NCBI GenBank assembly: GCA_900549825.1
Contig: URQB01000004.1
Coordinates: forward strand, 1 to 64,000
Origin: an uncultured Oscillospiraceae bacterium
GTDB lineage: Bacteria; Bacillota; Clostridia; Oscillospirales; Acutalibacteraceae
Length of the DNA: 64,000 bases
Direction: 5' to 3'
Part shown: positions 41,623 through 49,878 of the stretch, piece by piece
How positions within the stretch are numbered: the first letter of the stretch is position 1
How the letters are laid out: each line of letters begins with the position of its first letter
Program-made: the position numbers and the translations under genes
Notes under the pieces: model-generated
Database searches by the model: none
The model's input: only the letters and a program-made list of their open reading frames with translations
Told to the model about the DNA's origin: nothing

Positions 41623-42747
41623 TTATTCCTTTCTGATGGCACTGTTCAAATCCAGATGTATGAGCCGGATACAGGGGACGAATGAAATAACCATCCCCAA
41701 AACCAGTATGAACAGCGTTGTTAGCAAAAATATTCGTAAATCTTTTCCAATTGCAAAGGAAATCAAAATGGATATAGCTAAAGGAATAAAAACTTGGGCA
41801 AGGATGCGTATGAGGATATCCTTCATTGTTGCGCCATACATAATGTGAATCAAAAATTCCCTTTTATGACAGTCTATATATTCTAATATACTCGAAACCA
41901 AACCTAAAACAGAAACACTCAGGAGCAAAATGAGAATGGTTGTTGCAAGTTCAATAAAGAATTCATTTTCTTCTGTGATATTTTCTAATTGATCAGAAAA
42001 GCTTTCAAACGCAAAAGTAAACAAACCCAATTCATATGACTTGTTTTGAATTTCCTGAAAAACAGTATCTTTGTTTGTCAAAATGACTGTGGAATTAATC
42101 GCCATGTCAAGATCTGAAAAGTCACTGTTTGCGTGAATATTGACCGGACAAAGAATGCTTTCGTCCAAAGAAATGATTTCGTTGGAAGCCTTTGGGTTTA
42201 AATAGAATGACCCTTCTTTCAAATAATCCATTACCTCATATTTATCATTTATGATATCTCCTATTTGATAGGTCTGTTTGAAGTGATGGCCCAGTATAAC
42301 TGGCAGATAGCCCCGAGGCGTGTTGTTAGAAAACAAGTTGTAACCGCCTTCGGCCTCAAGGCGGAAGGTATTCCAGAAAGAGGTGTCTGCATAGAAAAAC
42401 GTTGTTGGTGACGCATTTCCCTGTAAGTTCTCCTGATACTGGTAAAAGGTGTATGCTTGAAAGCCGGGATTTTGCATAATATAGTTATATAACTGATACA
42501 TGCGATTCCCTGCATCAGGGGTAGAGGATATATTTGTTTCAAAATAAGTTTCGTCTGTGATATCTTTTAAATAATAGAGCTGCTCATAATGGTTGAGCGC
42601 TTCTATTTTTTGTTTATACTCCTGCATATGGAATAGTAATAAAAAAATGATCGTAAAAAGGAGTGTTGCCGCAAGCAATTGTAGAAACATGCCGAGGTAA
42701 TGAAGCGGTTTTTCTTTGAGATCATCCCAGATGAAATGCCATCGCAT
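41623..42747 (-). CDS. FtsX/MacB-type ABC permease, second of the operon
   Basis: A 374-residue membrane protein: one helix near residues 16-40 (YLGMFLQLLAATLLFTII), a large extracytoplasmic domain of about 215 residues, then three helices near the C-terminus (ATTILILLLSVSVLGLVSS; QVFIPLAISILISF; IFLLTTLFILVLGMVISF). This is the four-helix FtsX/MacB layout. The ATG at 42747 has GAGAGGTGG upstream. Its stop lies four bases before the ATPase start. The extracytoplasmic domain has no recognised fold. Codon use is AT-rich, consistent with horizontal gain together with its neighbours. Confidence 0.85.
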   Translation of the reverse strand: MRWHFIWDDLKEKPLHYLGMFLQLLAATLLFTIIFLLLFHMQEYKQKIEALNHYEQLYYLKDITDETYFETNISSTPDAGNRMYQLYNYIMQNPGFQAYTFYQYQENLQGNASPTTFFYADTSFWNTFRLEAEGGYNLFSNNTPRGYLPVILGHHFKQTYQIGDIINDKYEVMDYLKEGSFYLNPKASNEIISLDESILCPVNIHANSDFSDLDMAINSTVILTNKDTVFQEIQNKSYELGLFTFAFESFSDQLENITEENEFFIELATTILILLLSVSVLGLVSSILEYIDCHKREFLIHIMYGATMKDILIRILAQVFIPLAISILISFAIGKDLRIFLLTTLFILVLGMVISFVPCIRLIHLDLNSAIRKE

Positions 42748-42771
42748 TGCTGCGCCACCTCTCATTTCATT

Positions 42772-43815
42772 CTATATTCGCAGAATCATCTTGCGCGCGT
42801 GTATCATAATACTGATCAGGCTGATGCCTCCCAAAGCCAATGCGATTAACCAGGCACATGCCAGTGAGATGGGCGACACCGAAAAAGATAGATATTGAAA
42901 GGGATGGAAGAAACGGCTGAATATGATGGCAAGTATACTGCCAACAGCGAGAGAGCAGAGAAACGCGCTGCTGTAGTCTTTCGCGACTGCGGATAAAAGA
43001 CGGCTTTTTTCCGCCCCTACCAAATATCTGACAAACAGCTCTTTCCTCTTATGTGCAAGCCAATTCCGATTCAGACTTGCTATGTTCAGCATGAGGAGAA
43101 GTGTCAAAAGAGCGGTTCCCACCAATAGCATTTGCTTATCCTCAGATTGCTGCAATTGTGTCAGTGGATTTGCCGTTGCATTTTTTAATTCTGAAATTTG
43201 AGTAGTTGGGGAACATGCATGAATGTAAGTACATAAATTTTGAAAGAGTTCCGGAGTGGATTTTCCCGCATCCAATACAAAGGTTCCAGTAACAGGAAGT
43301 GATGATCCATTTGAAAGGACAGCTTTCAAATTCAGGATATATTCGTAGATATCCTGAAGGGCATCATCTGAAAATCGATTTACCTGATATGAGTGCTGGT
43401 TATAATAAAAGAAAAAAGCACCTTGTTTTCTAACACAATCTGTTTTCCGTCCCTTGCTTAAAACGGCTTCATTTGTTATGTCAGCTGTGAGGAAAGAATA
43501 TATATTCCCATTTTCTGTTTTGATCTTTATAGGCGTGCTGGAATAAACTTCTAAAGTTTTTGAAAAAGGTTGGTTATGCGTCATCAGGAAACCCTGCGGT
43601 TGACGTTCCATCCAAAGGAGCAAATCACCATTTGTTACAAAAGAATTATCATTGTTCTCAATTTTAAAGAGGATGCTGTCCGAAGTCCCGAAAGGATATT
43701 GCTGATTGAGCTTTGTTTGATTAAAGAATAATATAGAAGATGCCAAAACGATAAAAAAAGAAAATACTGTAAAAAAAAGCAACAATAATTTGGAGGTATG
43801 CAGCCAATGTCTCAT
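42772..43815 (-). CDS. FtsX/MacB-type ABC permease, first of the operon
   Basis: A 347-residue membrane protein with an N-terminal helix (residues 9-30, LLLLFFTVFSFFIVLASSIL), an extracytoplasmic domain to about 225, then three helices ending at a short cytoplasmic tail (MLLVGTALLTLLLMLNIASL; FLCSLAVGSILAIIF; ISLACAWLIALALGGISLIS). It is probably the partner of the second permease in a heterodimeric transporter driven by the ATPase. GAGAG lies shortly before the ATG. It is the first certain gene of the operon; a possible 28-codon peptide gene lies 15 bases upstream. Confidence 0.85.
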   Translation of the reverse strand: MRHWLHTSKLLLLFFTVFSFFIVLASSILFFNQTKLNQQYPFGTSDSILFKIENNDNSFVTNGDLLLWMERQPQGFLMTHNQPFSKTLEVYSSTPIKIKTENGNIYSFLTADITNEAVLSKGRKTDCVRKQGAFFFYYNQHSYQVNRFSDDALQDIYEYILNLKAVLSNGSSLPVTGTFVLDAGKSTPELFQNLCTYIHACSPTTQISELKNATANPLTQLQQSEDKQMLLVGTALLTLLLMLNIASLNRNWLAHKRKELFVRYLVGAEKSRLLSAVAKDYSSAFLCSLAVGSILAIIFSRFFHPFQYLSFSVSPISLACAWLIALALGGISLISIMIHARKMILRI

Positions 43816-43830
43816 AAGCTCTCCCGCTTC

Positions 43831-43917
43831 TTAATAGGCCGCGGTGCGTGCGGATATTGCATGCACCGCAGCCTGGAATTTAATGATAAGGATGCTGTTT
43901 TTTAATATTGCGGCCAA
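43831..43917 (-). CDS. Possible 28-residue peptide ahead of the ABC transporter operon
   Basis: A TTG-started frame with a GAGGA site ten bases upstream encodes MAAILKNSILIIKFQAAVHA, then ISARTAAY and TAA. It is hydrophobic at the N-terminal half and mildly cationic, and begins about 56 bases after the predicted transcription start. It could be an exported peptide, a pheromone, or a translation-coupled leader for the transporter. It could also be a chance frame: it is short, uses a TTG start, and I know no homologue. Confidence 0.35.
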   Translation of the reverse strand: MAAILKNSILIIKFQAAVHAISARTAAY

Positions 43918-43979
43918 CAGTATTCAATCCTCAATTAGTTCATGTTTACTATTCTCAGATACTTTTAAATGCTATAATA

Positions 43980-44009
43980 ATTATATATATCTATATTGAT
44001 AATATCAAT
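43980..44009 (-). promoter_or_regulatory. Promoter with overlapping palindromic operator for the ABC operon
   Basis: On the minus strand, TTGATA (44003-44008), a 17-bp spacer and a perfect TATAAT (43980-43985). A 15-bp palindrome, ATTGATA-A-TATCAAT (43995-44009), covers the -35, the usual place for a repressor site. No regulator gene is adjacent. Confidence 0.7.
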
Positions 44010-44087
44010 CGTAAATAAGGAAATATTTGCATTTAGATGGGTTCCGTGTGTTCGCTGCCTTCAGAATTCTTCTTGTCTGGTTTCATC

Positions 44088-44368
44088 TGCCCTATGTAAT
44101 GAAGTTCAACGAGGAGTATACCGGAAAAAATGCCCGAATGATAGGCGTTAAAAGCGTAGACGGAATGACACAGGCTGAATACCGCAAGTCCGCAATCGAC
44201 AAGGTTCGCCAGCTATCCATTGACGTCGGTATTCCGCAGACGCTGAAGAAGATCGGCGTAAAGGAAGCGGAGCTCGACGCGATCGCGGACGTCTGCACAG
44301 GCGGCAACCCGCGGCCCCGCACGAAAGAGCTTGTCCTCGGCGTTTATAAGACTATCTTTGGTGCATAA
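44088..44368 (+). pseudogene. C-terminal remnant of an iron-containing alcohol dehydrogenase (lactaldehyde reductase type)
   Basis: The frame reads LPYVMKFN, then KSAIDKVRQLSIDVGIPQTL, then DVCTGGNPRPRTKEL and ends VYKTIFGA. This is the usual C-terminus of FucO-type Fe-dependent alcohol dehydrogenases, including the DVCTGGNPR block. The first two-thirds, with the iron-binding His residues, is absent, and the frame degrades upstream of about 44088. No promoter or start fits. It marks a deletion edge next to the AT-rich transporter island. Confidence 0.75.
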
Positions 44369-44654
44369 GATTTAGTCTCAGATTGGATAACATAAGAATA
44401 TTATATACGATGCTGTAATCATTCTCCGGATCAATTTGGACAAAATACGGCAGAAACATGGTGCCCGGTTGGCATAAAAATCGCCGCCAAATTTATTTAA
44501 TTTGTTTATAAATAATCATATCAGATTCACACTATTTATTAAATATCAATTAAAATGAATTCTGTTTCCTCGATTTCGATAAACAATAAAAAATCGGGTT
44601 ATCCTAATATATACAAAGAGACAAACGGAATCGTTTGGAAAGGCGGTATGAAAA
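44369..44654. other. Intergenic region before eno
   Basis: AT-rich and without a credible frame. It must contain the eno promoter, but I see no strong -35/-10 pair; TAATAT near 44605 is a possible -10. Confidence 0.3.
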
Positions 44655-45923
44655 ATGGATCAGGAAAGAATTGAATCCGTCATGGGCAGGCAGATTTTTG
44701 ACTCGCGTGGCAACCCTACTGTTGAAGCCTGCGTGACCCTGCGGGACGGTACGCAGGCCTGCGCGAGCGTCCCTTCCGGCGCTTCGACCGGCATGTATGA
44801 AGCCTGTGAATTGCGCGACGGCGATGAGGCCTTCGGCGGGAAAGGCGTTCAGAAGGCGGTCGACAATATTAATGCTCACATTTCCGGCGCGCTCAACGAT
44901 ATGCTGGTAACGAATCAGCAGGCGATCGATATGGCAATGTGCGCGATTGACGGGACGGAGAATAAATCACGGCTGGGTGCAAACGCGATTCTCGCGGTCT
45001 CCCTCGCATGCGCCAAAGCGGCGGCCAGATTCTGCGGCATGCCGTTTTATCGCTATCTGGGCGGTGTCAACGCAGTTACGCTCCCCGTGCCGATGCTCAA
45101 TATCCTTAACGGCGGCGCGCACGCAAGCAACAACATGGATATCCAGGAGTTTATGATTTTTCCCGTCGGCGCCGAGTCGTTTTCGCAGGCGATGCGCATG
45201 GCGGTCGAAACCTACGCAGAGCTGGGCAAAACGCTAAAAAAGCGCGGCCTTTCCACAACAGTAGGGGATGAAGGCGGCTATGCGCCGGATCTGGAGAGCG
45301 ACCGGCAGGCACTGGAGCTGCTGCTGGAAGCAGTGGAGCGGGCAGGCTATCGCCCGGGCGAAGATGTACGAATCGCGCTGGACGCCGCGGCCAGCGAATG
45401 GAAAACAGAAGACGGCTATTTGATGCCGAAAAGCGGGCAGCGATTGACCACACAGGAGGTGATCTCCCATTTTAAAAAGCTGGCGCAGGAGTATCCGATC
45501 CAGTCGATTGAAGATCCGCTTGCCGAAGAGGATTACGACGGCTTTGCCGAAATTACGCAGCAGATCGGGGAACAGGTGCAGATCGTGGGGGACGATCTGT
45601 TTGTCACGAATCCGAGACGTTTGCGGGAAGGAATCGCGCAGGGCTGTGCAAATGCGATTCTTATCAAGCCGAATCAGATCGGGACGCTCAGTGAGACGAT
45701 GGAGGCCGTGCGCCTTGCGAAAGCATACGGATACGGCACGATCCTTTCTCACAGAAGCGGTGAGACAGAGGATACCTCCATTGCGGATATCGCCGTGGCA
45801 CTGAATGCCGGGCAGATCAAAACCGGTGCGCCCGCACGGACGGATCGCGTCTGCAAGTATAACCGCCTGCTGGAAATCGAGCGTCAGCTGGATAAAATAG
45901 AACATTTTGGAATTCGAAATTAA
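44655..45923 (+). CDS. eno: Enolase
   Basis: Converts 2-phosphoglycerate to phosphoenolpyruvate in glycolysis. It has 422 residues. Family blocks are all present: GRQIFDSRGNPTVE at 11-24, VPSGASTGMYEACELRDG near 39, GDEGGYAPDL near 203, QSIEDPLAEEDYDGF near 280 with a metal-ligand Asp, ILIKPNQIGTLSET near 333 with the catalytic Lys, and SHRSGETEDTSIADIAVAL near 364. GGCGG precedes the ATG weakly. Base use returns to that of the core genes after the AT-rich island. It is monocistronic and followed by a terminator. Confidence 0.97.
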   Translation: MDQERIESVMGRQIFDSRGNPTVEACVTLRDGTQACASVPSGASTGMYEACELRDGDEAFGGKGVQKAVDNINAHISGALNDMLVTNQQAIDMAMCAIDGTENKSRLGANAILAVSLACAKAAARFCGMPFYRYLGGVNAVTLPVPMLNILNGGAHASNNMDIQEFMIFPVGAESFSQAMRMAVETYAELGKTLKKRGLSTTVGDEGGYAPDLESDRQALELLLEAVERAGYRPGEDVRIALDAAASEWKTEDGYLMPKSGQRLTTQEVISHFKKLAQEYPIQSIEDPLAEEDYDGFAEITQQIGEQVQIVGDDLFVTNPRRLREGIAQGCANAILIKPNQIGTLSETMEAVRLAKAYGYGTILSHRSGETEDTSIADIAVALNAGQIKTGAPARTDRVCKYNRLLEIERQLDKIEHFGIRN

Positions 45924-45929
45924 AGAAAG

Positions 45930-45966
45930 GGAGCGCCCGTGCGATCAGATGCGGACGCTCCTTTTT
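45930..45966. terminator. Intrinsic terminator of eno, shared with the phosphoesterase gene
   Basis: Stem GGAGCG-c-CCG / CGG-a-CGCTCC followed by TTTTT; it also lies just past the end of the minus-strand phosphoesterase gene. Confidence 0.85.
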
Positions 45967-45975
45967 GATCATGGT

Positions 45976-47163
45976 TTATTTTCCAAATACACGGTAAAGG
46001 ACATAGACGGTGATTGCAACGGCAACACCAAGCACGCCATAGCCGAAATCCCACCACATCTCTTTGGTGATCAAATCAAAGCCCTTAGTGGATTGGCTCT
46101 TGCCGACGAGATCCGCAAAATCGTACATTTCCGTCGTGAAATCATTGAGGTTGTTTTCATCCAGCGTGATCAGACGGACACCCTGCGATACGCCGTCCTT
46201 ATAGGTCTTGAAACCGACTGCGCGCGTATGGACGAGGCGGATGCCATCTACCGTGCCGGTAAAATCATTGATGTGGTCGTGCCCGAAAACCGCACCCAGG
46301 ATATCACCCTGCTTAACCCAGCTTGCGAACTCTCCATTATTGATATTGGGCGGGCAGGGACCCTCCCTGAGCTCTCCGGTCGTATTGGCGGGATCTTTGA
46401 TCTTCCAGAAACGGTTGGAGTAAATATCGTGCCCTTTGACGCGGCCCTTTCCGGGCAGCAGAACAGGCTCTAAAAGGTCGTAGGCTTCCGGCACCGTGAT
46501 ATGCTGGAAAAGGATCGACGGCATCGGCGCGCCGCCGTTTTGCGCCTTCAAAGCGTTGCTCGTCTGCTCATACCATTCGATCTGATCGTCCTGTACATAG
46601 GCATAGCCGCCCTCTTCGGCATAGTCGCCGGAATCGATGAACCAGAGATTGAAAACGTCCCTGGTACCCGCGCTGTTTTGAATCAGCAGATGATAGTTCC
46701 CGCAGCCGGAAATATCCTCTGGACCCGTCACCATACGGCAATTGTCGTATTCCTGATAGATCTTGACCTGCTCTTCTTTTGATACACCGCTGTATTCCAC
46801 ATCGTGATTGCCAAAAACCACAGCAAGCGGGATATTCTTTGCTGCAACGGGGCTTACGATCTTATGGATCGTTGCCCGCTGGCCCTCCTGCCCGCCGGCT
46901 GTGGCGTTGTCGCCGTTGAAGACGACAAGGTCAGGCTTCAGCTCTTCAATTGCATTTGTAAGGAGTGCCATCGCATCGGCCGACTTTGCGTCATTCTTTT
47001 CATCCTCATGGATATCGGTCGCAACAAGAATTTTGAATTTACCGTCCTTGTTGAAGCGGAGCGGTTCCTTTGCGCCGGATGCAGCGCCCGCCGCCAGAGG
47101 CAGACAGGCGAGGGTCAGCGTCACCGTCAGGAACAAAGCCAGAATCTTACGGATTTTTTTCAT
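45976..47163 (-). CDS. Secreted, membrane-anchored calcineurin-type metallophosphoesterase
   Basis: A 395-residue protein. It has an N-terminal signal peptide (KKIRKILALFLTVTLTLACL with a likely AxA cut near 27), a phosphoesterase domain outside the cell, and a C-terminal helix (GVLGVAVAITVYVLYRVF) that should anchor it. Metal-site motifs are complete: ATDIHEDE, VFNGDNA, VFGNHDVEY, FQHIT and FGHDHIND. The substrate is unknown; related bacterial proteins act on phospho-diesters or envelope phosphates. It is the downstream member of a pair with a paralogue 38 bases before it on the same strand. AAGGGAAGG precedes the ATG. Confidence 0.88.
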   Translation of the reverse strand: MKKIRKILALFLTVTLTLACLPLAAGAASGAKEPLRFNKDGKFKILVATDIHEDEKNDAKSADAMALLTNAIEELKPDLVVFNGDNATAGGQEGQRATIHKIVSPVAAKNIPLAVVFGNHDVEYSGVSKEEQVKIYQEYDNCRMVTGPEDISGCGNYHLLIQNSAGTRDVFNLWFIDSGDYAEEGGYAYVQDDQIEWYEQTSNALKAQNGGAPMPSILFQHITVPEAYDLLEPVLLPGKGRVKGHDIYSNRFWKIKDPANTTGELREGPCPPNINNGEFASWVKQGDILGAVFGHDHINDFTGTVDGIRLVHTRAVGFKTYKDGVSQGVRLITLDENNLNDFTTEMYDFADLVGKSQSTKGFDLITKEMWWDFGYGVLGVAVAITVYVLYRVFGK

Positions 47164-47201
47164 TTTCTACCTTCCCTTTCGTCCTTTGTGTTTTTATTGG
47201 A

Positions 47202-48233
47202 TCAGTCCGCTGGAATAGCGTCTTTGCCCACCAGTTGACTGAAATCAAGCATTTGAGTCTCAAAATACGGGAGCGGATCCTCAAAAAGCGTAATCATTCT
47301 AAGGCCGCGCTCCGCGCCATAGGTCGTAAAACCGGCCCCGCGTGTCTGGATCAGGCGGATTGTGCCGATTTTGCCGTCAAAATCGTTGACATGATCATGC
47401 CCAAAAAAGGCGGCGATGATATCGCCCTGCCGCAGCCAGCTTGCAAACTGGCCGCCGCCGCGGTCAGGAGGGCAAGGGCCTTCTCCCAGTGCCCCTGCTG
47501 TATGTAGCGGGTCGGCAAGCACATAAAAGCGATCGGACCAGCGGCTGTGTCCTTGAACCGCACCCGGCGTTTCAGGCGTTACCTGTTTGAGTAGGCCGTA
47601 TTCCTCCGGTACAGGGATATGCTGAAAAAGAAAGGCGGGGAGGGGGAGGCCGCTGTTTTTCTCCCGCAGGCGGTTGCTTTCCCGTTCGTACCAATCAATC
47701 TGGTCATCCTGCACGCGCGCGTAGCCGCCCTCTTCGGCATAGTCGCCGGAGTCGAGAAACCAAAGGCAGAAGATCGCTTTTTCATGGTTTCTATCCAAAA
47801 CCCGCAGGCAGTAATTTCCACAGCCCGCAACGCCGTCCTCTCCCGCGTCGGCAAGGCAGAGCGGATATTCCTGATAGATTTTCAACTGTTTTTCACGGCA
47901 TATGCCCTTCTCCGCGTCATGGTTTCCAAATACCACAGCCAGCGGAAGCTGCCGTTCCGCTATGGGGGACACAATCATTCGTATGATCCGTTTTGCGCGG
48001 TCTTCCGTAATCTCATCCCAATTTCCTGCGATGTTGTCGCCGTTAAAGATAACCAGATCCGGTTTGAAGGCATCCGCACCGGAAGACAGCAGGCGCAGAA
48101 GCGCATCGCATTTCGGCTGGACGATCTCGAGAGGGTCGTCGTCCATTTCCGGTACAATCGCATGCAAATCTGTGGCGAGTAGAATTCGAAACGTTCCGTC
48201 CGGCCGGAAGCAAAGCGTTTTTTCAGAATCCAT
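47202..48233 (-). CDS. Calcineurin-type metallophosphoesterase, cytoplasmic paralogue
   Basis: A 343-residue paralogue of the downstream gene, with the same order of motifs: ATDLHAI, IFNGDNIAG, VFGNHDAEK, FQHIPVP, FGHDHVND. It lacks both the signal peptide and the C-terminal helix, so it is predicted to be cytoplasmic. Shared blocks such as SGDYAEEGGYA and VQDDQI-WYE show common descent by duplication. The ATG at 48233 has GAGGAGA upstream and overlaps the end of the small membrane protein gene by 11 bases, implying coupling. The substrate is unknown. Confidence 0.85.
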   Translation of the reverse strand: MDSEKTLCFRPDGTFRILLATDLHAIVPEMDDDPLEIVQPKCDALLRLLSSGADAFKPDLVIFNGDNIAGNWDEITEDRAKRIIRMIVSPIAERQLPLAVVFGNHDAEKGICREKQLKIYQEYPLCLADAGEDGVAGCGNYCLRVLDRNHEKAIFCLWFLDSGDYAEEGGYARVQDDQIDWYERESNRLREKNSGLPLPAFLFQHIPVPEEYGLLKQVTPETPGAVQGHSRWSDRFYVLADPLHTAGALGEGPCPPDRGGGQFASWLRQGDIIAAFFGHDHVNDFDGKIGTIRLIQTRGAGFTTYGAERGLRMITLFEDPLPYFETQMLDFSQLVGKDAIPAD

Positions 48234-48597
48234 GCGTCTCCTCTTTTCCCACAACAGGGCAATTGAAAAGCTGTTGCAATTCTTCCATTGTGCAAATATG
48301 TGTACGGCTGCAGGCATTGCAGGCCGATGCGCATTGTGCTGCTGTTTCTTCATCCAATCCGCTGCAAACCACCAAAACACCGCTGCATTGCCTGCGGCCG
48401 AGCAGCTCAGCCCGCAATTGCGCGGCATAAATCTGACTGACCGCATCGTCACCGGCGGCGGAAGACGGAATCAGCAGCAGATATTCCTGCTTTCCGGAGC
48501 GGGCTATCACTCGGAACAAAAGGGAATAGATTAATACCGCAAGCCCCAAAAGCGTAAAGAACAATAAGATAATCCAGCAAATAATCTCCCATACCAT
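48223..48597 (-). CDS. Small single-helix membrane protein, function unknown
   Basis: About 124 residues. An N-terminal hydrophobic stretch (VWEIICWIILLFFTLLGLAV) is followed by a cytoplasmic-type domain with several Cys (CSACNACSRTHIC). I do not recognise a family. The start is uncertain: ATG at 48597, TTG at 48603 and ATG at 48618 are all in frame, and the AAAGGATGG site favours 48603 or 48597. It begins the operon with the two phosphoesterases and overlaps the first of them, so a shared role is likely. The Cys cluster could bind metal, but spacing is not diagnostic. Confidence 0.65.
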   Translation of the reverse strand: MVWEIICWIILLFFTLLGLAVLIYSLLFRVIARSGKQEYLLLIPSSAAGDDAVSQIYAAQLRAELLGRRQCSGVLVVCSGLDEETAAQCASACNACSRTHICTMEELQQLFNCPVVGKEETHGF

Positions 48598-48710
48598 CCT
48601 CAACGACCATCCTTTCATTATAAAAGGGGGACGTTTTATCCGGTTGTCTATGCGCGAAAGGACAAAACTTCCGCCTCTCTGTCATCCTATGCAGGATTTG
48701 TGAGAAGCGT

Positions 48711-48800
48711 TTATCGCCCGAAACGCTCTTTGCGGATTTTCAGCGCCGCGCGGGGATTGTTGCAGGTGACAAGCGGATTTTTCACAAAGAAATGTTCCAT
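48711..48800 (-). CDS. Possible 29-residue small protein beside rnpB
   Basis: An ATG frame with a GGAGATG site just upstream encodes MEHFFVKNPLVTC, then NNPRAALKIRKERFGR. It is basic, with a helical second half. It lies between rnpB and the phosphoesterase operon on the same strand. Coding-like composition and a good ribosome site support it; the short length and lack of a known relative do not. Confidence 0.4.
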   Translation of the reverse strand: MEHFFVKNPLVTCNNPRAALKIRKERFGR

Positions 48801-48920
48801 TCTGCATCTCCGGTTCCGCGCATGATATTTTGATAAAAGCCTGTGTTTATTAAGGATTAAAAAAATACCGCGCGTTGCCAATCGAATCAACTGCTGCCGC
48901 GCGGCATTCTAGCAAAAAAT

Positions 48921-49252
48921 GCGACCAGACCTGTAAGCCGAGTTCTGTCATTGAAGGCAGCCATCTATCTAGGCGCAGCGTTGCCGCTGCGCTCAAGCCA
49001 CCTGTCGGAGAATGCGCCGAGCAAGCGTGTCTCTCCAGTCGGTGTTGCTCCGGATAGGGTTTGCAGAGCCGTGCGGTTCCCCGCACGCTGGTGAGCTCTT
49101 ACCTCGCCTTTCCACCCTTACCGGCGAAGCCGGCGGTATATCTCTGTTGCACTTTCCCTGAGGTCGCCCTCGGCGGCCGTTAGCCGTTATCCTGCTCTAT
49201 GGGGCCCGGACTTTCCTCACGCATAAAGCGTGCGGCTGCCCAGTCTGCTCGC
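48921..49252 (-). ncRNA. rnpB: RNase P RNA, class A
   Basis: Catalytic RNA that trims tRNA 5' ends. On the minus strand the 5' end GCGAGCAGAC pairs with the 3' end GTCTGGTCGC (helix P1). Conserved core segments are present in order: GAGGAAAGTCCGGGC near the 5' end, AGGGAAAGTGCAACAGAGA in the middle, and ACAGAACTCGGCTTACAG near the 3' end, as in class A bacterial RNase P RNA. A strong promoter ends eight bases before the 5' end and TTTTTT follows the 3' helix. Ends are accurate to a few bases. Confidence 0.96.
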
Positions 49253-49259
49253 ATCATAT

Positions 49260-49288
49260 ATTGTAGAGGAAAAAATAAATTTTGTCAA
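49260..49288 (-). promoter_or_regulatory. Promoter of rnpB
   Basis: On the minus strand, a perfect TTGACA, a 17-bp spacer and TACAAT; the predicted start falls at the 5' end of the RNase P RNA. Confidence 0.9.
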
Positions 49289-49352
49289 TCTCTATTAGAG
49301 AAGATAACAAAAATCAAGACGAATTTACAAAGCTGTTTCGTAATAATACCCA

Positions 49353-49388
49353 AAAGAAAAACGGCAGACCGCATATACAGCCTGCCGT
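49353..49388 (-). terminator. Intrinsic terminator of the dap operon
   Basis: On the minus strand, stem ACGGCAG / CTGCCGT followed by TTTTCTTTT, 14 bases past the last gene. Confidence 0.88.
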
Positions 49389-49401
49389 CCGATTGATTCA
49401 T

Positions 49402-49863
49402 TCATGCAAAGATCTTCCGAATCGCATCCACCGTCATGTCTGCATCCGCTTTCACAACCAGAAGGGAGATATCCACCTCCGATGTTGTGATCATCCGGAT
49501 ATCCGCGTTCACTTTGGACACGGCAGAAAACACCTTGGCGGCAATCCCGGGCGTTCCGCGCATCTCTTCTCCAAAAATCGAGATTTTGCAGTTCCCGGAG
49601 CTGACGTTGAGCTTTAGCTCCGGATTCAATTCTCTGAGCTTTGCCGAGATCCCGAGGACCTTTCCAAAATCCTCGCCGCTAACCGTAAAGGATAGAGAAG
49701 GGACAGAGCCGTGCGGCGGGGTCTGGGAGATCATATCGACGTCAATCCCCGCGTCGGAAATCATCTGAAAGATCTGAGATACCAGAGCAATGTCGGCGGG
49801 GGAATCCTGTAACGAGATCAGCGTAACGTCATCCTTCAGGGTAATGCTTTGAATTCCGTTCAT
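49402..49863 (-). CDS. ACT-domain protein resembling the aspartokinase regulatory region
   Basis: A 153-residue protein with two ACT folds and no kinase domain. The first (residues 1-70) contains VTLISLQDSPADIALVSQIF; the second contains CKISIFGEEMRGTPGIAAKV and ends MITTSEVDISLLVVKADAD. That second part is the typical C-terminus of aspartokinase, the TSE-x-xIS motif. It may bind lysine or threonine and regulate a separate aspartokinase, or be an independent sensor. AAAGGAGAGCG precedes the ATG, 15 bases after dapB. It ends the riboswitch-controlled operon. The ligand is inferred only from context. Confidence 0.82.
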   Translation of the reverse strand: MNGIQSITLKDDVTLISLQDSPADIALVSQIFQMISDAGIDVDMISQTPPHGSVPSLSFTVSGEDFGKVLGISAKLRELNPELKLNVSSGNCKISIFGEEMRGTPGIAAKVFSAVSKVNADIRMITTSEVDISLLVVKADADMTVDAIRKIFA

Positions 49864-49878
49864 ATCATTCGCTCTCCT

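Noticed and set aside
49282..49617. A 111-codon plus-strand frame near the 5' end of rnpB
   Set aside because: It crosses the rnpB promoter and the dap-operon terminator and opposes the ACT gene.
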